A stretch of 39,486 nucleotides of DNA from Bacillota bacterium (GTDB lineage: Bacteria; Bacillota; Clostridia; Acetivibrionales; DSM-1351). The notes beneath the pieces were generated by a model. That model was not told the DNA's origin. It searched no databases and saw only the letters and a list, made by a program, of their open reading frames with translations. The DNA lies in contig JAEXFI010000052.1 in assembly GCA_023400235.1 (NCBI GenBank), forward strand, positions 1 to 39,486, written 5' to 3'. This document shows, in pieces, positions 14,974 through 25,008 of this stretch (position 1 is its first letter; each line of letters begins with the position of its first letter). The position numbers and the translations under genes are program-made.

Positions 14974-17900
14974 ATGGTGAGCACAATTAAAAAAGATGCC
15001 AGAAAAATGTTATGCCTGTTTCTGGCACTAAGCATGTTATTCGCGCCGGTGTTTCAGATTGTGACCTTTGCGGCAGAGGGTGATAATACATACACTGCGA
15101 CAGTGGAAAATGGGATAACCGGAGGTATATTGGAGCTTAGAAGTACGATGGGTACTGGTTCTGAGGCAACGGTGGTCACTGGTGCAGCTGTTACTGTATC
15201 CACTGGTGCAGCGGTTACGGTCACCGTGATACCTGACACGGGTAAACGCCTTGTTGACGGCAGCCTAAAATACACGCCGGATGGTGGAGCGGCTGTGGTG
15301 ATACCGGTTTCCAATAACATGGGCAGCTTTTCGATGCAGGAGGCCGACGTAACAGTTACCGCTCAATTTACGGATTCCATAGCCTTGCCGGTACTTACAA
15401 ATGTGACAGTCAACGGCAGTGAGGCAGTGCTGGATTATATGTACGAGCACAACTCAATTGGAACAATTTGGGGTCTGTACCGCGTGAAGGGAACAACCGA
15501 GTGGAATTTAAGCCAAGACGGTGCGACTAGCGGTACTACAATAACGATTGAAAATCTGAAGAGTGCGACAACCTACGAATTTTCCCTGCTTCTGTATGAA
15601 GACAGTACCGAAAAATGGAACTATGCAGACACCATTTTTGAAAAGACGACAGACAAGATCGATGTGACTGGCCTCTCGCTGAATAAAGAAACTGAATTTG
15701 CGCGCGTCGGCGGTACGGTCCAGCTCGAGGCTACGGTTGCTCCGGACGATGCCTCGAATGAGAGTGTTATATGGAGATCGGAAAACGAAGACGTTGCCAC
15801 CGTCAGCGTATCCGGGCTGGTAACTGGTATATCCGCCGGTACGGTGAACATCGTCGCCACCACTGTGGACCAAAACTTCACTGCTTCCTGCGAGATTACC
15901 GTCGTGTCTGGCCCCGCGACCGGGGTGACCTCCGTACTGTCTGTTTCAACTTCCGGAGGCACTCCGATCGACTCTGGTAAGGAGCTTTACGCAAAGCCCG
16001 GCGAGACGATTACTCTAAAGCTTGAGATTACCGCGACCGGAGGAGGTGCCTATGGTTTTGCCACCGGTCTGCAGTACGATTCTAATGTGGTGCAATTTAT
16101 CGACGACAGCTTTGTTGGCGATAATCCGAACGTGGATAAGGCTGTAACCCAATCGGGCGCAAGCACATATATCTGGTTGAGTCATGACAGCAACGGGCAG
16201 GATATGTTTTTAAAAAAAGACGAGCCCTTTTTAATTACGCTGAAATTTAAGTTTCCGAACATGACTATGAATAGCACGAATATGATATTCGGAGGGAGCA
16301 CACAGAACAATCGCTTGCAACTGCTGGCTTCCCCTGACCTCCGACTGGCCGACCTGCGGGATCAGACCGGAGCGTTTTTGGCGGCAAACAGCGTATCGGA
16401 GGGAATTCTTGAGAAGACGGTCCGGTATGCGTCCCAGGTGTGGTGCCGCCTTCGTGCGACTCCGAAGGCCAGCATTGCACTTACTGCAATCGACGGGTCA
16501 AACGTGGGCAGAAAAGTGGGCGAGAGCGTCAAAACGAAGCTTACCATTACCTCGGACCAGGATGTCTATGGTTTTGTGACCCATGTCCAGTATAGTGGAA
16601 CAAACGGGTTCCTCGTGTTGGATACAAGTGCGTGGGAAACGGATAACCCCGGCATACCACAGGTACATGAAACCTTAATCAAGGACGGAGTTATACGCGT
16701 AAGCGCCGACAGTGACGGAGAGACCAAAATTATTGAGGCGGGGCAGTCTCGGGACATTGTTCTCCGGTTTAAGGTCACAAACATGATTGCGACGAACACA
16801 CCCTTATACAGCGAACTCATCGGCTGTGTGTTTACAGATCCTTCCGTCCTTGCGTCTGCGTTATACGAGGGAAACGATTCCCTCGTATGGAATGCGAAGA
16901 TTGTACAAGCGGAAACGGACGGAAAGGTGGATGTCGTTAATTCCATCTACTCTTATCCCGGATTTCCGGTTACAGGCGCGTACAGCGCGGCAGTCGAGTT
17001 TGGAAATGGGAAGGAAGACGAAGAAAAAAAGGCAAATGTGATCGGTATAGCCGGACCGGGATCGCCGGATATTGAGATGACCGCCACTATCACACCGCCT
17101 GACGGCAAAGCACTGTACGGTTTCTCGACGGCGATCAGCTATTACGGCTACTATTTTATGCTCGACGAAGCGGCTACAAAGGCGAGAAACGCTGAATACG
17201 GGCTGACGGTGGGTTTTCTCGAATCAGAATATACCGATACCAGCTATACCTGGCAGCCATCGACCCGGCAAATCTATGTGGAAAGCAATGGAACAAAACT
17301 CATAAACCCGGGAGAAACCCTAACATTTAAGCTGGTGTTCAAGCCAAAGGCAACAGCGGCGGTCACAAACAGCCCCGTAACGGTAATAACCACTTTGAAC
17401 GGCAATCGGATGGTATTGTTTACCGCCCCATCGGTTCGGGCGGTTGCAACCGGTCCGGAACTCACAACCCTCTATTTCGGTCTGTCTAAAATTCAGGCGG
17501 CTGAGAAGGCAGGGTTGGTGGCCATCGCAGGCCCTACCCCGGGGACGATTACCACGGTCAAACAGTTGGAGCTTAGTACGGACGGTGTCGCTTACACCAT
17601 CTCCAGCGAGAATGATTTTAAGGTCTTCGCGAACGCTGTCAACAACGACGGCCTGAACATGATTAAAGGGGCCGTGTCAGGAACCATTACGCTGCCCAGC
17701 GATTTCGCGGGCATCGGTACGCCGGAACACCCCTTTGTCGGAGAACTATCGGGCGGTATCATTAACATTTCCAGTGCCATCAACTCCGGAACGAATCCAG
17801 TGTTCGGCGGTGTGGTCAGGTACCTCGGCGAAGGCGGACTCGTCAGAAACATGACGGTAAACGGAACCATCACCGTCACCGGTGTCACCGGCACGGTGAA

Positions 17901-20565
17901 CATCGGCGGCGTGGTGGGGATCTCAAACGGCGGAAGTATGTCCGGTATCACGAGCAATGTAAACATCACGGCCATGGGCGTTACCGGCAATGTGGGCGGC
18001 ATCGCCGGAAGTGCGAGTAACTCCAAGTACGCGGATACTGTTACCAGCTACCAGTATGCCTTGGGAAATTGCAAAAACATCGGCGCGGTGTCCGGCGGAA
18101 CGAACACCGGAGGCATTGCCGGCCTGTTTTCCGGAGAAGCCGGAAATGTCACTAATTATAACACCATCTACCTTTCATCCAATACCGGCGCGGTGTCGGG
18201 AAGCGGTAATACGGGTGGTATCGCCGGCAGTACGAACGGCGGCATGTTGAAGCAGAACAGAAACGCGGACGTCAAATACGCGTCCGGAGAATATATGGAT
18301 GTGGACGGAGGAAATATCGACGGTGCAAACGCGGGCGGCATCGCCGGTCTGGCGACGGGCGCTACGTTGGATAACTGCGCCAGCACAGGAAGCATCAACG
18401 GCTCAGCCAGGGCAGGCGGTATCGTGGGCTATGTCACAGGCGGGACCACGGTGGACTCCTGCTGGGTTGATAAAGGGACGATCACAGCCCCCGCCGGTGC
18501 GGCGGGCGGCATCGCAGGCGAAATTGCCTCCGCAAGCGCGTGGATTGCCAACAATTTAAACCTTGGTGCCGTAACGGAAAAGGGCATCGCCGGTGCAGCT
18601 TCCGTTACTCCGGCGAAATACAGCGGCAACTGCTATATATCCACCGCCGCGGGTGAGGATGCGTTGGGCGCAACGAGCGTCAGCGACCCCAGCCTTTTTA
18701 TCATTGTTACCGCAAGGACCAGCAATGCAATCGGCAGATATGTCTACGACACCCCGGGCGAGCCTGAGCAGGATGAGGACGGAGTCTGGATGCTTAAAAC
18801 ACCCGCCGATATTCTGTGGTTTGCCCGAAAAGTGAACTCAAACACAGCAAATGAGGCAAACGAGTCACTTCTCCGGGCGGTCGATTACAGCCGAATGAAC
18901 GCCAAGCTGATGAATGACATTGATATGTCCGGCGAGAGCTTCTACGGAATCGGCATGAATACTCCAGCCACGGCATATTACAAGGGCGTATTCGATGGAA
19001 ACAATCATACTGTCACGTTGAACGTGACAGGTACGCCGAATAGTTTCTTCGGTTTTTTCAACTACACAATGGGTGCGACGATCAAAAACCTGACTATAGC
19101 CGGCTCCATCAATCTGCCAAGTACCGGCGCGGTCGCAGGCATTGTCGCAACCAATGTAAACAATCAGGGCATTTTAACTATTGAAAATTGCAATAACAAA
19201 GCGACAATTACCGCGCCGGGCGCATCAGTGGTCGGCGGTATTGTGGCAAACGGCAGTGATATCAGGATGACGAACTGCACAAACGGCGGAACAATTACGC
19301 AAAAAGCCACCTCGACGAACGGAGTGGTTGGCGGCATCGCCGGTTCTATCGGTGGAGACAGCACGATAAACAAATGTGTCAACAGCGGCGCTGTCACGGG
19401 TGGAAGCCAGATCGGCGGACTTATTGGTCTAGTGAATTTATCAAGTGCCAACCACAATATTGTTATAGCAGGCTGCAGCAATACAGGAGCGGTTACTTCC
19501 AATACTCCGGCTTCCAGTAATTATACAAGTACATATTGCGCGGGTGGTATCGTCGGATATGTAAACAGTACAAACGCCAATAGCGGTGCAAATAGCAGCG
19601 ATGAAGTCAGCGGGATTGAGATAAGCGAATGTGTAAACTCTGGAACCGTCAGCGGCACAACAAACAATCTGGGCGGAATTCTCGGAAGAACAGCCTCTGG
19701 TTATGCGGTGGACCTGGTGATCAGCAAATGTGTTAACAACGGAAACATCATCTCTACATTCAACGGCACAAATGAGAGCATTGGTGCAACCGTGAGTGTC
19801 GGAGGTATTGCAGGAAACGTTAATCTGGGTTATGTACCCAGCTGGGGTGACGCAGGGTGGTTCGGTTCGGCGACGGACAACGAGAACAACGGAACCGTGA
19901 GCGGGAACATGGGCAGCATATCGTCCATCCTTGGCAGCGGAGAGTCAAATATGAAAGAAACGACCGGCAACACGACCACTAAGATTAACAGCATGAAGGA
20001 TCAGGCGGAGATAGACGCTGGCAGACTGACGAAAGTCGATCCACCATCTTCTGGTGATGATAATGAGAACGACAGCAATGACGGCGGCAACGGAAATGGC
20101 AGCGGCAGTAGCACGACCGGTGACAGCAGCTTGACCGGCGATAGCAGTACGAGCAGCGATAACAGCACAGACAATGACAACAGTGATAAAGCCATGGAGC
20201 TGGCAGTTGGTTCCACACAGTCCATACCGCCTGCCGTACAGCCTGTGACGGCCGATGAGGCTCCCACTTCCAGACCAATTACCAGCGCATCTCAAACTGA
20301 GGATGCCGCGAAGATAAACTTCGAGACGCCCGATGCGGATGAAACACTGCTAGACGAAACTTCGACAGAAAAGGAGACCCAGTCAGAAGAATCCGCCGTT
20401 TCGGAACCCCATGAGGAAAGCATTGAAGCCAAGGAAGAGAAAGTCACGCGCGGAACTTCAAAGGGCATTCCGCCGGCGGGCATGATGGGCATTGTAATCG
20501 GTGTCGTGGTGGCAGCTTTCGGCGGTTTCTACCTCATTAAATTCTTAAGACGTCCTGGGAGGTAA
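14974..20565 (+). CDS. Large secreted, membrane-anchored multidomain protein (BIG2, cohesin-like, GLUG repeats)
   Basis: 1,863 aa. A signal peptide ends near residue 34 (FAAEGD). Then come: a bacterial-repeat-like beta domain (about 37-133), FN3-like domain (about 137-226), BIG2 Ig-like domain (about 230-311, ending SAGTVNIVATTVD), and three cohesin-like domains (about 320-480, 490-645, 690-850; note KPGETITLKLEIT and YGFATGLQYDSNVVQF). Two GLUG blocks follow (about 870-1240 and 1270-1640) with many GGIAG / NCxNxGxI-type repeats, the second opened by NDIDMSGESFYGIG and FDGNNHTVTL. Then an acidic Ser/Asp/Gly linker and a C-terminal helix (about 1836-1857) with a basic tail (LRRPGR). There is no LPXTG motif. 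A surface adhesin or scaffold is likely. It heads an operon with moxR, DUF58 and transglutaminase genes; the next gene's ribosome binding site overlaps its stop. Confidence 0.85.
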   Translation: MVSTIKKDARKMLCLFLALSMLFAPVFQIVTFAAEGDNTYTATVENGITGGILELRSTMGTGSEATVVTGAAVTVSTGAAVTVTVIPDTGKRLVDGSLKYTPDGGAAVVIPVSNNMGSFSMQEADVTVTAQFTDSIALPVLTNVTVNGSEAVLDYMYEHNSIGTIWGLYRVKGTTEWNLSQDGATSGTTITIENLKSATTYEFSLLLYEDSTEKWNYADTIFEKTTDKIDVTGLSLNKETEFARVGGTVQLEATVAPDDASNESVIWRSENEDVATVSVSGLVTGISAGTVNIVATTVDQNFTASCEITVVSGPATGVTSVLSVSTSGGTPIDSGKELYAKPGETITLKLEITATGGGAYGFATGLQYDSNVVQFIDDSFVGDNPNVDKAVTQSGASTYIWLSHDSNGQDMFLKKDEPFLITLKFKFPNMTMNSTNMIFGGSTQNNRLQLLASPDLRLADLRDQTGAFLAANSVSEGILEKTVRYASQVWCRLRATPKASIALTAIDGSNVGRKVGESVKTKLTITSDQDVYGFVTHVQYSGTNGFLVLDTSAWETDNPGIPQVHETLIKDGVIRVSADSDGETKIIEAGQSRDIVLRFKVTNMIATNTPLYSELIGCVFTDPSVLASALYEGNDSLVWNAKIVQAETDGKVDVVNSIYSYPGFPVTGAYSAAVEFGNGKEDEEKKANVIGIAGPGSPDIEMTATITPPDGKALYGFSTAISYYGYYFMLDEAATKARNAEYGLTVGFLESEYTDTSYTWQPSTRQIYVESNGTKLINPGETLTFKLVFKPKATAAVTNSPVTVITTLNGNRMVLFTAPSVRAVATGPELTTLYFGLSKIQAAEKAGLVAIAGPTPGTITTVKQLELSTDGVAYTISSENDFKVFANAVNNDGLNMIKGAVSGTITLPSDFAGIGTPEHPFVGELSGGIINISSAINSGTNPVFGGVVRYLGEGGLVRNMTVNGTITVTGVTGTVNIGGVVGISNGGSMSGITSNVNITAMGVTGNVGGIAGSASNSKYADTVTSYQYALGNCKNIGAVSGGTNTGGIAGLFSGEAGNVTNYNTIYLSSNTGAVSGSGNTGGIAGSTNGGMLKQNRNADVKYASGEYMDVDGGNIDGANAGGIAGLATGATLDNCASTGSINGSARAGGIVGYVTGGTTVDSCWVDKGTITAPAGAAGGIAGEIASASAWIANNLNLGAVTEKGIAGAASVTPAKYSGNCYISTAAGEDALGATSVSDPSLFIIVTARTSNAIGRYVYDTPGEPEQDEDGVWMLKTPADILWFARKVNSNTANEANESLLRAVDYSRMNAKLMNDIDMSGESFYGIGMNTPATAYYKGVFDGNNHTVTLNVTGTPNSFFGFFNYTMGATIKNLTIAGSINLPSTGAVAGIVATNVNNQGILTIENCNNKATITAPGASVVGGIVANGSDIRMTNCTNGGTITQKATSTNGVVGGIAGSIGGDSTINKCVNSGAVTGGSQIGGLIGLVNLSSANHNIVIAGCSNTGAVTSNTPASSNYTSTYCAGGIVGYVNSTNANSGANSSDEVSGIEISECVNSGTVSGTTNNLGGILGRTASGYAVDLVISKCVNNGNIISTFNGTNESIGATVSVGGIAGNVNLGYVPSWGDAGWFGSATDNENNGTVSGNMGSISSILGSGESNMKETTGNTTTKINSMKDQAEIDAGRLTKVDPPSSGDDNENDSNDGGNGNGSGSSTTGDSSLTGDSSTSSDNSTDNDNSDKAMELAVGSTQSIPPAVQPVTADEAPTSRPITSASQTEDAAKINFETPDADETLLDETSTEKETQSEESAVSEPHEESIEAKEEKVTRGTSKGIPPAGMMGIVIGVVVAAFGGFYLIKFLRRPGR

Positions 20566-20570
20566 CAGGG

Positions 20571-21518
20571 ATGAGAAAACAAACAGAGCAGGTTTTAACA
20601 GAAATTAAGAAAGCCGTCGTCGGCAAGGACGAGGTTCTTTCCAAGGTGCTGATGTCGATACTGGCATCCGGGCACATCCTTTTAGAGGATGTGCCCGGTG
20701 TAGGAAAGACGACGCTGGCGCTTGCATTTGCCCGCGCAATGGATTTAGAGACAAAGCGCGTACAGTTCACATCAGACACAGTGCCGTCTGACGTAATCGG
20801 GGCTTCGATGCCGGATAAGGCCACGGGTGAGTTTTTATACAGGCCCGGCGCGATTATGACGAATATTCTGCTGGCGGACGAAATTAACCGTACATCCAGT
20901 AAGACCCAATCCGCGCTTTTAGAAGCGATGGAGGAGAACAGCGTAACAGTGGATGGGATAACCCATCCGCTGCCCGCCCCTTTTATTGTTTTGGCGACCC
21001 AAAACCCTTATGGGTCAGCGGGGACGTTAATGCTTCCAGACTCACAGCTTGACCGGTTCATAATCCGTATTAGCATGGGCTACCCGGATTTTGACAGTCA
21101 GGTGAATATCTTGCAGGACAGAGCAAGGACAAACCCTCTTAATACGATAAATCGCATAATGACACGGGGGATGCTGACCACCGCTATTGCCCAGGTGAAC
21201 AACATACATACCGAGAAGGTAATTTACGAGTATATTACTGCACTGGCGGAGGCTACGAGAACGCATCCGTTGGTCAGCGTGGGTGTCAGTCCCCGTGGCG
21301 CTCTTGCCCTGGGCAGGATCGTCAGGGCGAAAGCGTATCTGTCAAGGCGGGATTATGTCATACCGGAGGATGTAGCAGCGATGGCGTCGGATGTATTCGG
21401 GCATCGGCTGATGCTTAATTCCAAGGCACGGTTCAATGAGATGGATGCGTACAAAATCGTGGACGAAATCCTAACCTGTGTGAAGATGCCGGTCCTGCGG
21501 GAGTTCAAAAATGCGTAG
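20571..21518 (+). CDS. MoxR-family AAA+ ATPase
   Basis: A 315-aa AAA+ protein of the MoxR/RavA type. Walker A is in EDVPGVGKTTLALAFA, Walker B is LLADEINR, and sensor 1 is in VLATQNPYGSAGT. The lid domain contains VSVGVSPRGALAL and an RDYVIPEDV segment characteristic of MoxR. Such ATPases act as chaperones that assemble or activate partner proteins, often together with a DUF58/VWA protein encoded next door, as here. The start codon follows GGGAGG that overlaps the upstream stop; the 3' end overlaps the DUF58 gene by 8 bases, so the genes are translationally linked. It most likely serves assembly of the envelope complex encoded in this operon. Confidence 0.93.
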   Translation: MRKQTEQVLTEIKKAVVGKDEVLSKVLMSILASGHILLEDVPGVGKTTLALAFARAMDLETKRVQFTSDTVPSDVIGASMPDKATGEFLYRPGAIMTNILLADEINRTSSKTQSALLEAMEENSVTVDGITHPLPAPFIVLATQNPYGSAGTLMLPDSQLDRFIIRISMGYPDFDSQVNILQDRARTNPLNTINRIMTRGMLTTAIAQVNNIHTEKVIYEYITALAEATRTHPLVSVGVSPRGALALGRIVRAKAYLSRRDYVIPEDVAAMASDVFGHRLMLNSKARFNEMDAYKIVDEILTCVKMPVLREFKNA

Positions 21519-22665
21519 ACCAATGAGCAGACGAATAATATGTATCTTGTGCGTTATGGCATTTGCTGTGCTCTACACGTTTACGCGCACGGATGCGGCC
21601 CTCATGCTTCTATTGGCGGCGATTTTGCTGCCCATAGCTTCGCTTGTTCTCGGTGCCATATCTGCCCGTGGGACAAGTGTTTTCCTGTCTATCCCGGCGG
21701 AGATTTACAAGGGCAGCCAAACGCATTGCGCGCTGACGGTGGACAACAGGTCCTTCGTGCCGTCTTCGCGCGTAGAACTGACACTCTTCATAAAAAACAC
21801 GTTGACAGGGTGCGAGGGCAGATTTGGTCCGATCACCGCCTCCGTGCCTTTCCTGGGCAAAACCGAGCTTGCGTTTGTGTTCGAGACAAGCCATTGCGGG
21901 CAGTTTGTGTTCACGGCTGATTCGTTTCATGTCTATGACTTCCTTGGTCTGCGCGGTATACGCAAGACATTTCCGCTCAAGAAGAAGTGCATCGTGCCGC
22001 CGGAGATTTTTCCGCTTCGCGTGAAGCTTTCAGGCGGCACGACGCTAGAAGGCAGGGAGATGTTCTCTGTGCCGAGAAAGGGGCAGGACAGAACGGAGCC
22101 GTTTCAAATTCGGGATTATGCCGAGGGCGACAGTCCGAAACAGATACATTGGAAACTGACACAGAAATTCGGGCGGTATATTGTCACGGACCCTTCGCAG
22201 GAGCTTGAACAGGCTCTGCTCATCGTGTGGGACAGCGGACAGCTTGAAACGGATACGCCGGAGGTCACGGACACTTTAGCCGAGGCGCTCATTTCCCTCT
22301 GTGTGGAATTAAACGAAGAGGGCGTTTCTTATGAAGTTATTTGGAAAAACGGAGAGATGGGCGATGTAATCTTAAAGGACGTCAGCGAAAAAGAAGATGT
22401 CTTCGACGTAGTGTCAGGCGTTCTCTGCGCCGACGGCGCCGACGGAAAGTCCTTGATTCCAGAGTTTCTGTCCCTGCTCAACGGGAGGCGGTATCCCCTG
22501 GTGGCATACTTCTCCGGTGGGTTTCCGAAAGAGCTTGCCCAGTTGGAAAGCGTAGGCAGAATCACGGCGTTTTTATGCGGTACGGGAAACGAGCCGGAGG
22601 AATACAGGTCTTTCATCTTCTCGCCTGACAATTATGCCAGTGTTTTGAGAGATATAACAATCTAA
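21511..22665 (+). CDS. DUF58 domain membrane protein
   Basis: A 384-aa protein. Two N-terminal hydrophobic helices (about residues 8-24 and 30-50) precede a beta-rich region. The DUF58 signature follows at about 190-225: GQDRTEPFQIRDYAEGD with KQIHWKLTQKFGRYIV. The C-terminal part then resembles a von Willebrand A fold (LLIVWDSGQ), with incomplete metal-site residues. DUF58 proteins are regular partners of MoxR ATPases and transglutaminase-type proteins, and both are present here, in the usual order. Function of the family is not settled. It is separated from the next gene by 83 bases that contain two hairpins. Confidence 0.9.
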   Translation: MRRPMSRRIICILCVMAFAVLYTFTRTDAALMLLLAAILLPIASLVLGAISARGTSVFLSIPAEIYKGSQTHCALTVDNRSFVPSSRVELTLFIKNTLTGCEGRFGPITASVPFLGKTELAFVFETSHCGQFVFTADSFHVYDFLGLRGIRKTFPLKKKCIVPPEIFPLRVKLSGGTTLEGREMFSVPRKGQDRTEPFQIRDYAEGDSPKQIHWKLTQKFGRYIVTDPSQELEQALLIVWDSGQLETDTPEVTDTLAEALISLCVELNEEGVSYEVIWKNGEMGDVILKDVSEKEDVFDVVSGVLCADGADGKSLIPEFLSLLNGRRYPLVAYFSGGFPKELAQLESVGRITAFLCGTGNEPEEYRSFIFSPDNYASVLRDITI

Positions 22666-22670
22666 GAGGA

Positions 22671-22711
22671 AGTTTGAAAATAAAAACACTTTCAAACTGC
22701 TATTAAAGCAG
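22671..22711 (+). other. Two adjacent intercistronic hairpins
   Basis: A perfect 9-bp inverted repeat (AGTTTGAAA at 22671-22679, TTTCAAACT at 22690-22698) is followed immediately by CTGCT-attaa-AGCAG (22697-22711). There is no T run, so processing or partial attenuation between the DUF58 and transglutaminase genes is more likely than full termination. Confidence 0.4.
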
Positions 22712-22748
22712 TAACACAGGTAGGTTGCGTAATGCAGGAGGTATATGA

Positions 22749-24950
22749 ATGAAAACACAGTGCACCGGCTTTTCCATGACCGTGCGGGATACACGGAAAA
22801 AGTACAGTCTTGTTACTTATCTGACGGGTATTCTTATGTTTTTCGGACTCTTCGACTGTCTGTGGAGCGTCCTGGGTCTATCCGGTCAGAAAACAAAGCC
22901 GGCAATTCCGCTAATAATCGGTCTTGCCTACGTCGCTGCAAGTTGCGGGAGCGTAAGAAAATGGAGGTTCGCGTCTGTCGCAGCTGCGTGCGTTCCGGTG
23001 GTGCTGTCCATCGTGGCGATGCGATTTGTTTCAAACGGATTAAACCTCGCATTGAATCAGTCCTTTTTAACATTTGAGAGCTATCTCGGACGAATCATGC
23101 CTCGCTACGATGTGGATGATAAGTTGGATCAGACACTTTGTGTCACGCTGTTTCTTATCCTTCTGTCGGTTTTGTTAGGGTCTCTCTGCGGACGAACGGT
23201 GAGCGGTGGCAAGGGTTGGCGTATTCCCTACTGCTTACTTGCCGCGATGCTTTGGGCATCGGCGTTGTTTCTTAAGGCGCCGCTGCCGTTGCTCGGGGTC
23301 ATGGTGTTCTCCGTCTCCACGGCGGTTTTAACAGGAATGTTCAAAGGCTACATCTCCCCTTGGCTGTTTGTCTTTGCGGTGGTATTGACGTTGATCTCCG
23401 CTGTTCCGCCAATGTTCATGCGTGCAGGTGACGCGGACAGTGCGCGGCTGTCCGCGGTGAGGGCAATACACGCTATCCGTTATGACGGAAGTGACCACTC
23501 GCTTCCAGAGGGGAACTTTTCTAAACTCTCAGATGCAATGTCTTGGACCGGCTCCAAAGGGTCCTTGTCTGGCGGCAATGCTTACTATCTTCGCGGCTTT
23601 GTCGGTGAAATTTATATCGGGGATGGCTGGACGGAGCTTCCACCTGACCGAAGGGCAAAGTATGCGACGCTGTTCTCCTGGCTGCACAACCGGGGATTTT
23701 ACGGGCAGTATCAGCATGCCCTGCTCACAGATGTCCTGGGGATAAACTCAACAACTGTCAGGATGCCCATTGAAAATACGGAGGCGAGCGCCAGGTACAT
23801 GTACACAGCTTACGAGACTTTTTTTGACGATGCCGACGAGAATCGCATCGGTGATACAAACATCTTATCGAAGGGCTTACGCGGTCAAAGGCACTATAGC
23901 ATCTCTGTGCCAGACACGCATGTCTCGGATTATGAGAGCCTGTACGGGAATCTGGCGGCAGCGTACCAACGCGGCGACGCTAAAGTGGCGTATTATCTCA
24001 CGAGTGAGAATGCCTACCGTGAGCATGTCTACGACACCTACCTTGACATACCGGAGGAAGCGTACACCACTATCGGAAAACTTCTGCAGGGTCTTGATTT
24101 GCCGCAAGGAAAAATTTCCTTCTCCGACGCGCAGTTGGTGGTGAACACATATCTCAGCAACCTTGCCTATGTGAGCGGGTCGAAAGCCACCTACAAATCG
24201 GGGGATTTCCTTACATATTTTCTTGAAGAGGCAAGAGAAGGAAATAGCGTGCATTTTGCAACGGCGGCAACGCTGATCTTCCGTTATCTGGGCGTCCCAG
24301 CCAGGTATGTAGAGGGATATGTCTTTATGAAAAGTGACTCCGGTGCTGACGGCATCAGCTTAAATACCACAAATTCCCATGCGTGGGCAGAAATCTATCG
24401 TGACGGTGTGGGGTTTGTCCCTTTCGAGACAAATTTGCCGACTGTCCCGCCGCAAATTCAGGATACCGGCAATCAGCACAATGAAGATATCCCGCCAGAG
24501 AAAGAACCGATGGGACAGGTACAAGTTTTGTTATGGTTCTTTCTTGCAACCCTCCTGCTGCCTCTTTTCGGATTCTTATGCCTTTTCATACGCAGGGCGG
24601 TGAAAAAGCATAAACTCAAACAGCTATGGTCCGTTCGCGACAACGCAGAAGCAGTCAGCCACATGACAAATTGGCTAATCCGCCTCCTGGCTCATGCGGA
24701 CATCGTATACAAAAACGGTTCTCTCTGCGATCTTCTCCCGGAGGTAAGCGAAAAATTTGGCAGGAAGCTCAGCGATGGGTATTACGATGTAGTCAATGTA
24801 CAGAGGGCAGCAATATTCAGCGGCCGCGGCATTGACGATGGCGGCCGGCTCAAGGTATCCGGGTTTTTAGATGAAGTTACCGCACATATGAAAAAACAGT
24901 CTAATTTCTATAAAAAGTTTAGGCTCATATGGATTGATTGTATTTTATGA
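22749..24950 (+). CDS. Membrane transglutaminase-like protein (TgpA type) with altered catalytic residues
   Basis: 733 aa. The N-terminal third is hydrophobic with several membrane helices (about 20-230). An extracellular region and a transglutaminase-core domain (about 455-565) follow, then one more helix (about 590-615) and a cytosolic tail. This is the TgpA-like layout usually paired with MoxR and DUF58. The core motif reads EGNSVHFATAATLIFRYLGV and PARYVEGYVF. The position normally held by the nucleophile Cys (GxCxxFA) is Ser500 (codon AGC). His544 is kept (NSHAWAEIY), while the third residue is Glu560 (VPFETN) where Asp is usual. It may therefore be a non-catalytic binding domain or a serine variant. 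The ribosome binding site AGGAGG is seven bases upstream. Confidence 0.88.
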   Translation: MKTQCTGFSMTVRDTRKKYSLVTYLTGILMFFGLFDCLWSVLGLSGQKTKPAIPLIIGLAYVAASCGSVRKWRFASVAAACVPVVLSIVAMRFVSNGLNLALNQSFLTFESYLGRIMPRYDVDDKLDQTLCVTLFLILLSVLLGSLCGRTVSGGKGWRIPYCLLAAMLWASALFLKAPLPLLGVMVFSVSTAVLTGMFKGYISPWLFVFAVVLTLISAVPPMFMRAGDADSARLSAVRAIHAIRYDGSDHSLPEGNFSKLSDAMSWTGSKGSLSGGNAYYLRGFVGEIYIGDGWTELPPDRRAKYATLFSWLHNRGFYGQYQHALLTDVLGINSTTVRMPIENTEASARYMYTAYETFFDDADENRIGDTNILSKGLRGQRHYSISVPDTHVSDYESLYGNLAAAYQRGDAKVAYYLTSENAYREHVYDTYLDIPEEAYTTIGKLLQGLDLPQGKISFSDAQLVVNTYLSNLAYVSGSKATYKSGDFLTYFLEEAREGNSVHFATAATLIFRYLGVPARYVEGYVFMKSDSGADGISLNTTNSHAWAEIYRDGVGFVPFETNLPTVPPQIQDTGNQHNEDIPPEKEPMGQVQVLLWFFLATLLLPLFGFLCLFIRRAVKKHKLKQLWSVRDNAEAVSHMTNWLIRLLAHADIVYKNGSLCDLLPEVSEKFGRKLSDGYYDVVNVQRAAIFSGRGIDDGGRLKVSGFLDEVTAHMKKQSNFYKKFRLIWIDCIL

Positions 24951-25008
24951 GAGAAGTCTAAGGCCTGCAATACCACGGCAATGACGGGCTCCCGTTCCGT
25001 TATCGGTT
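24951..25008. other. Short spacer after the transglutaminase gene
   Basis: No clear terminator; a small ACGGG-CT-CCCGT palindrome has a two-base loop and no T run. Confidence 0.3.

Noticed and set aside
17592..18629. Several long antisense frames within the GLUG region
   Set aside because: They arise from the repetitive, Gly/Ala-rich codons of the large surface-protein gene and have no start signals.
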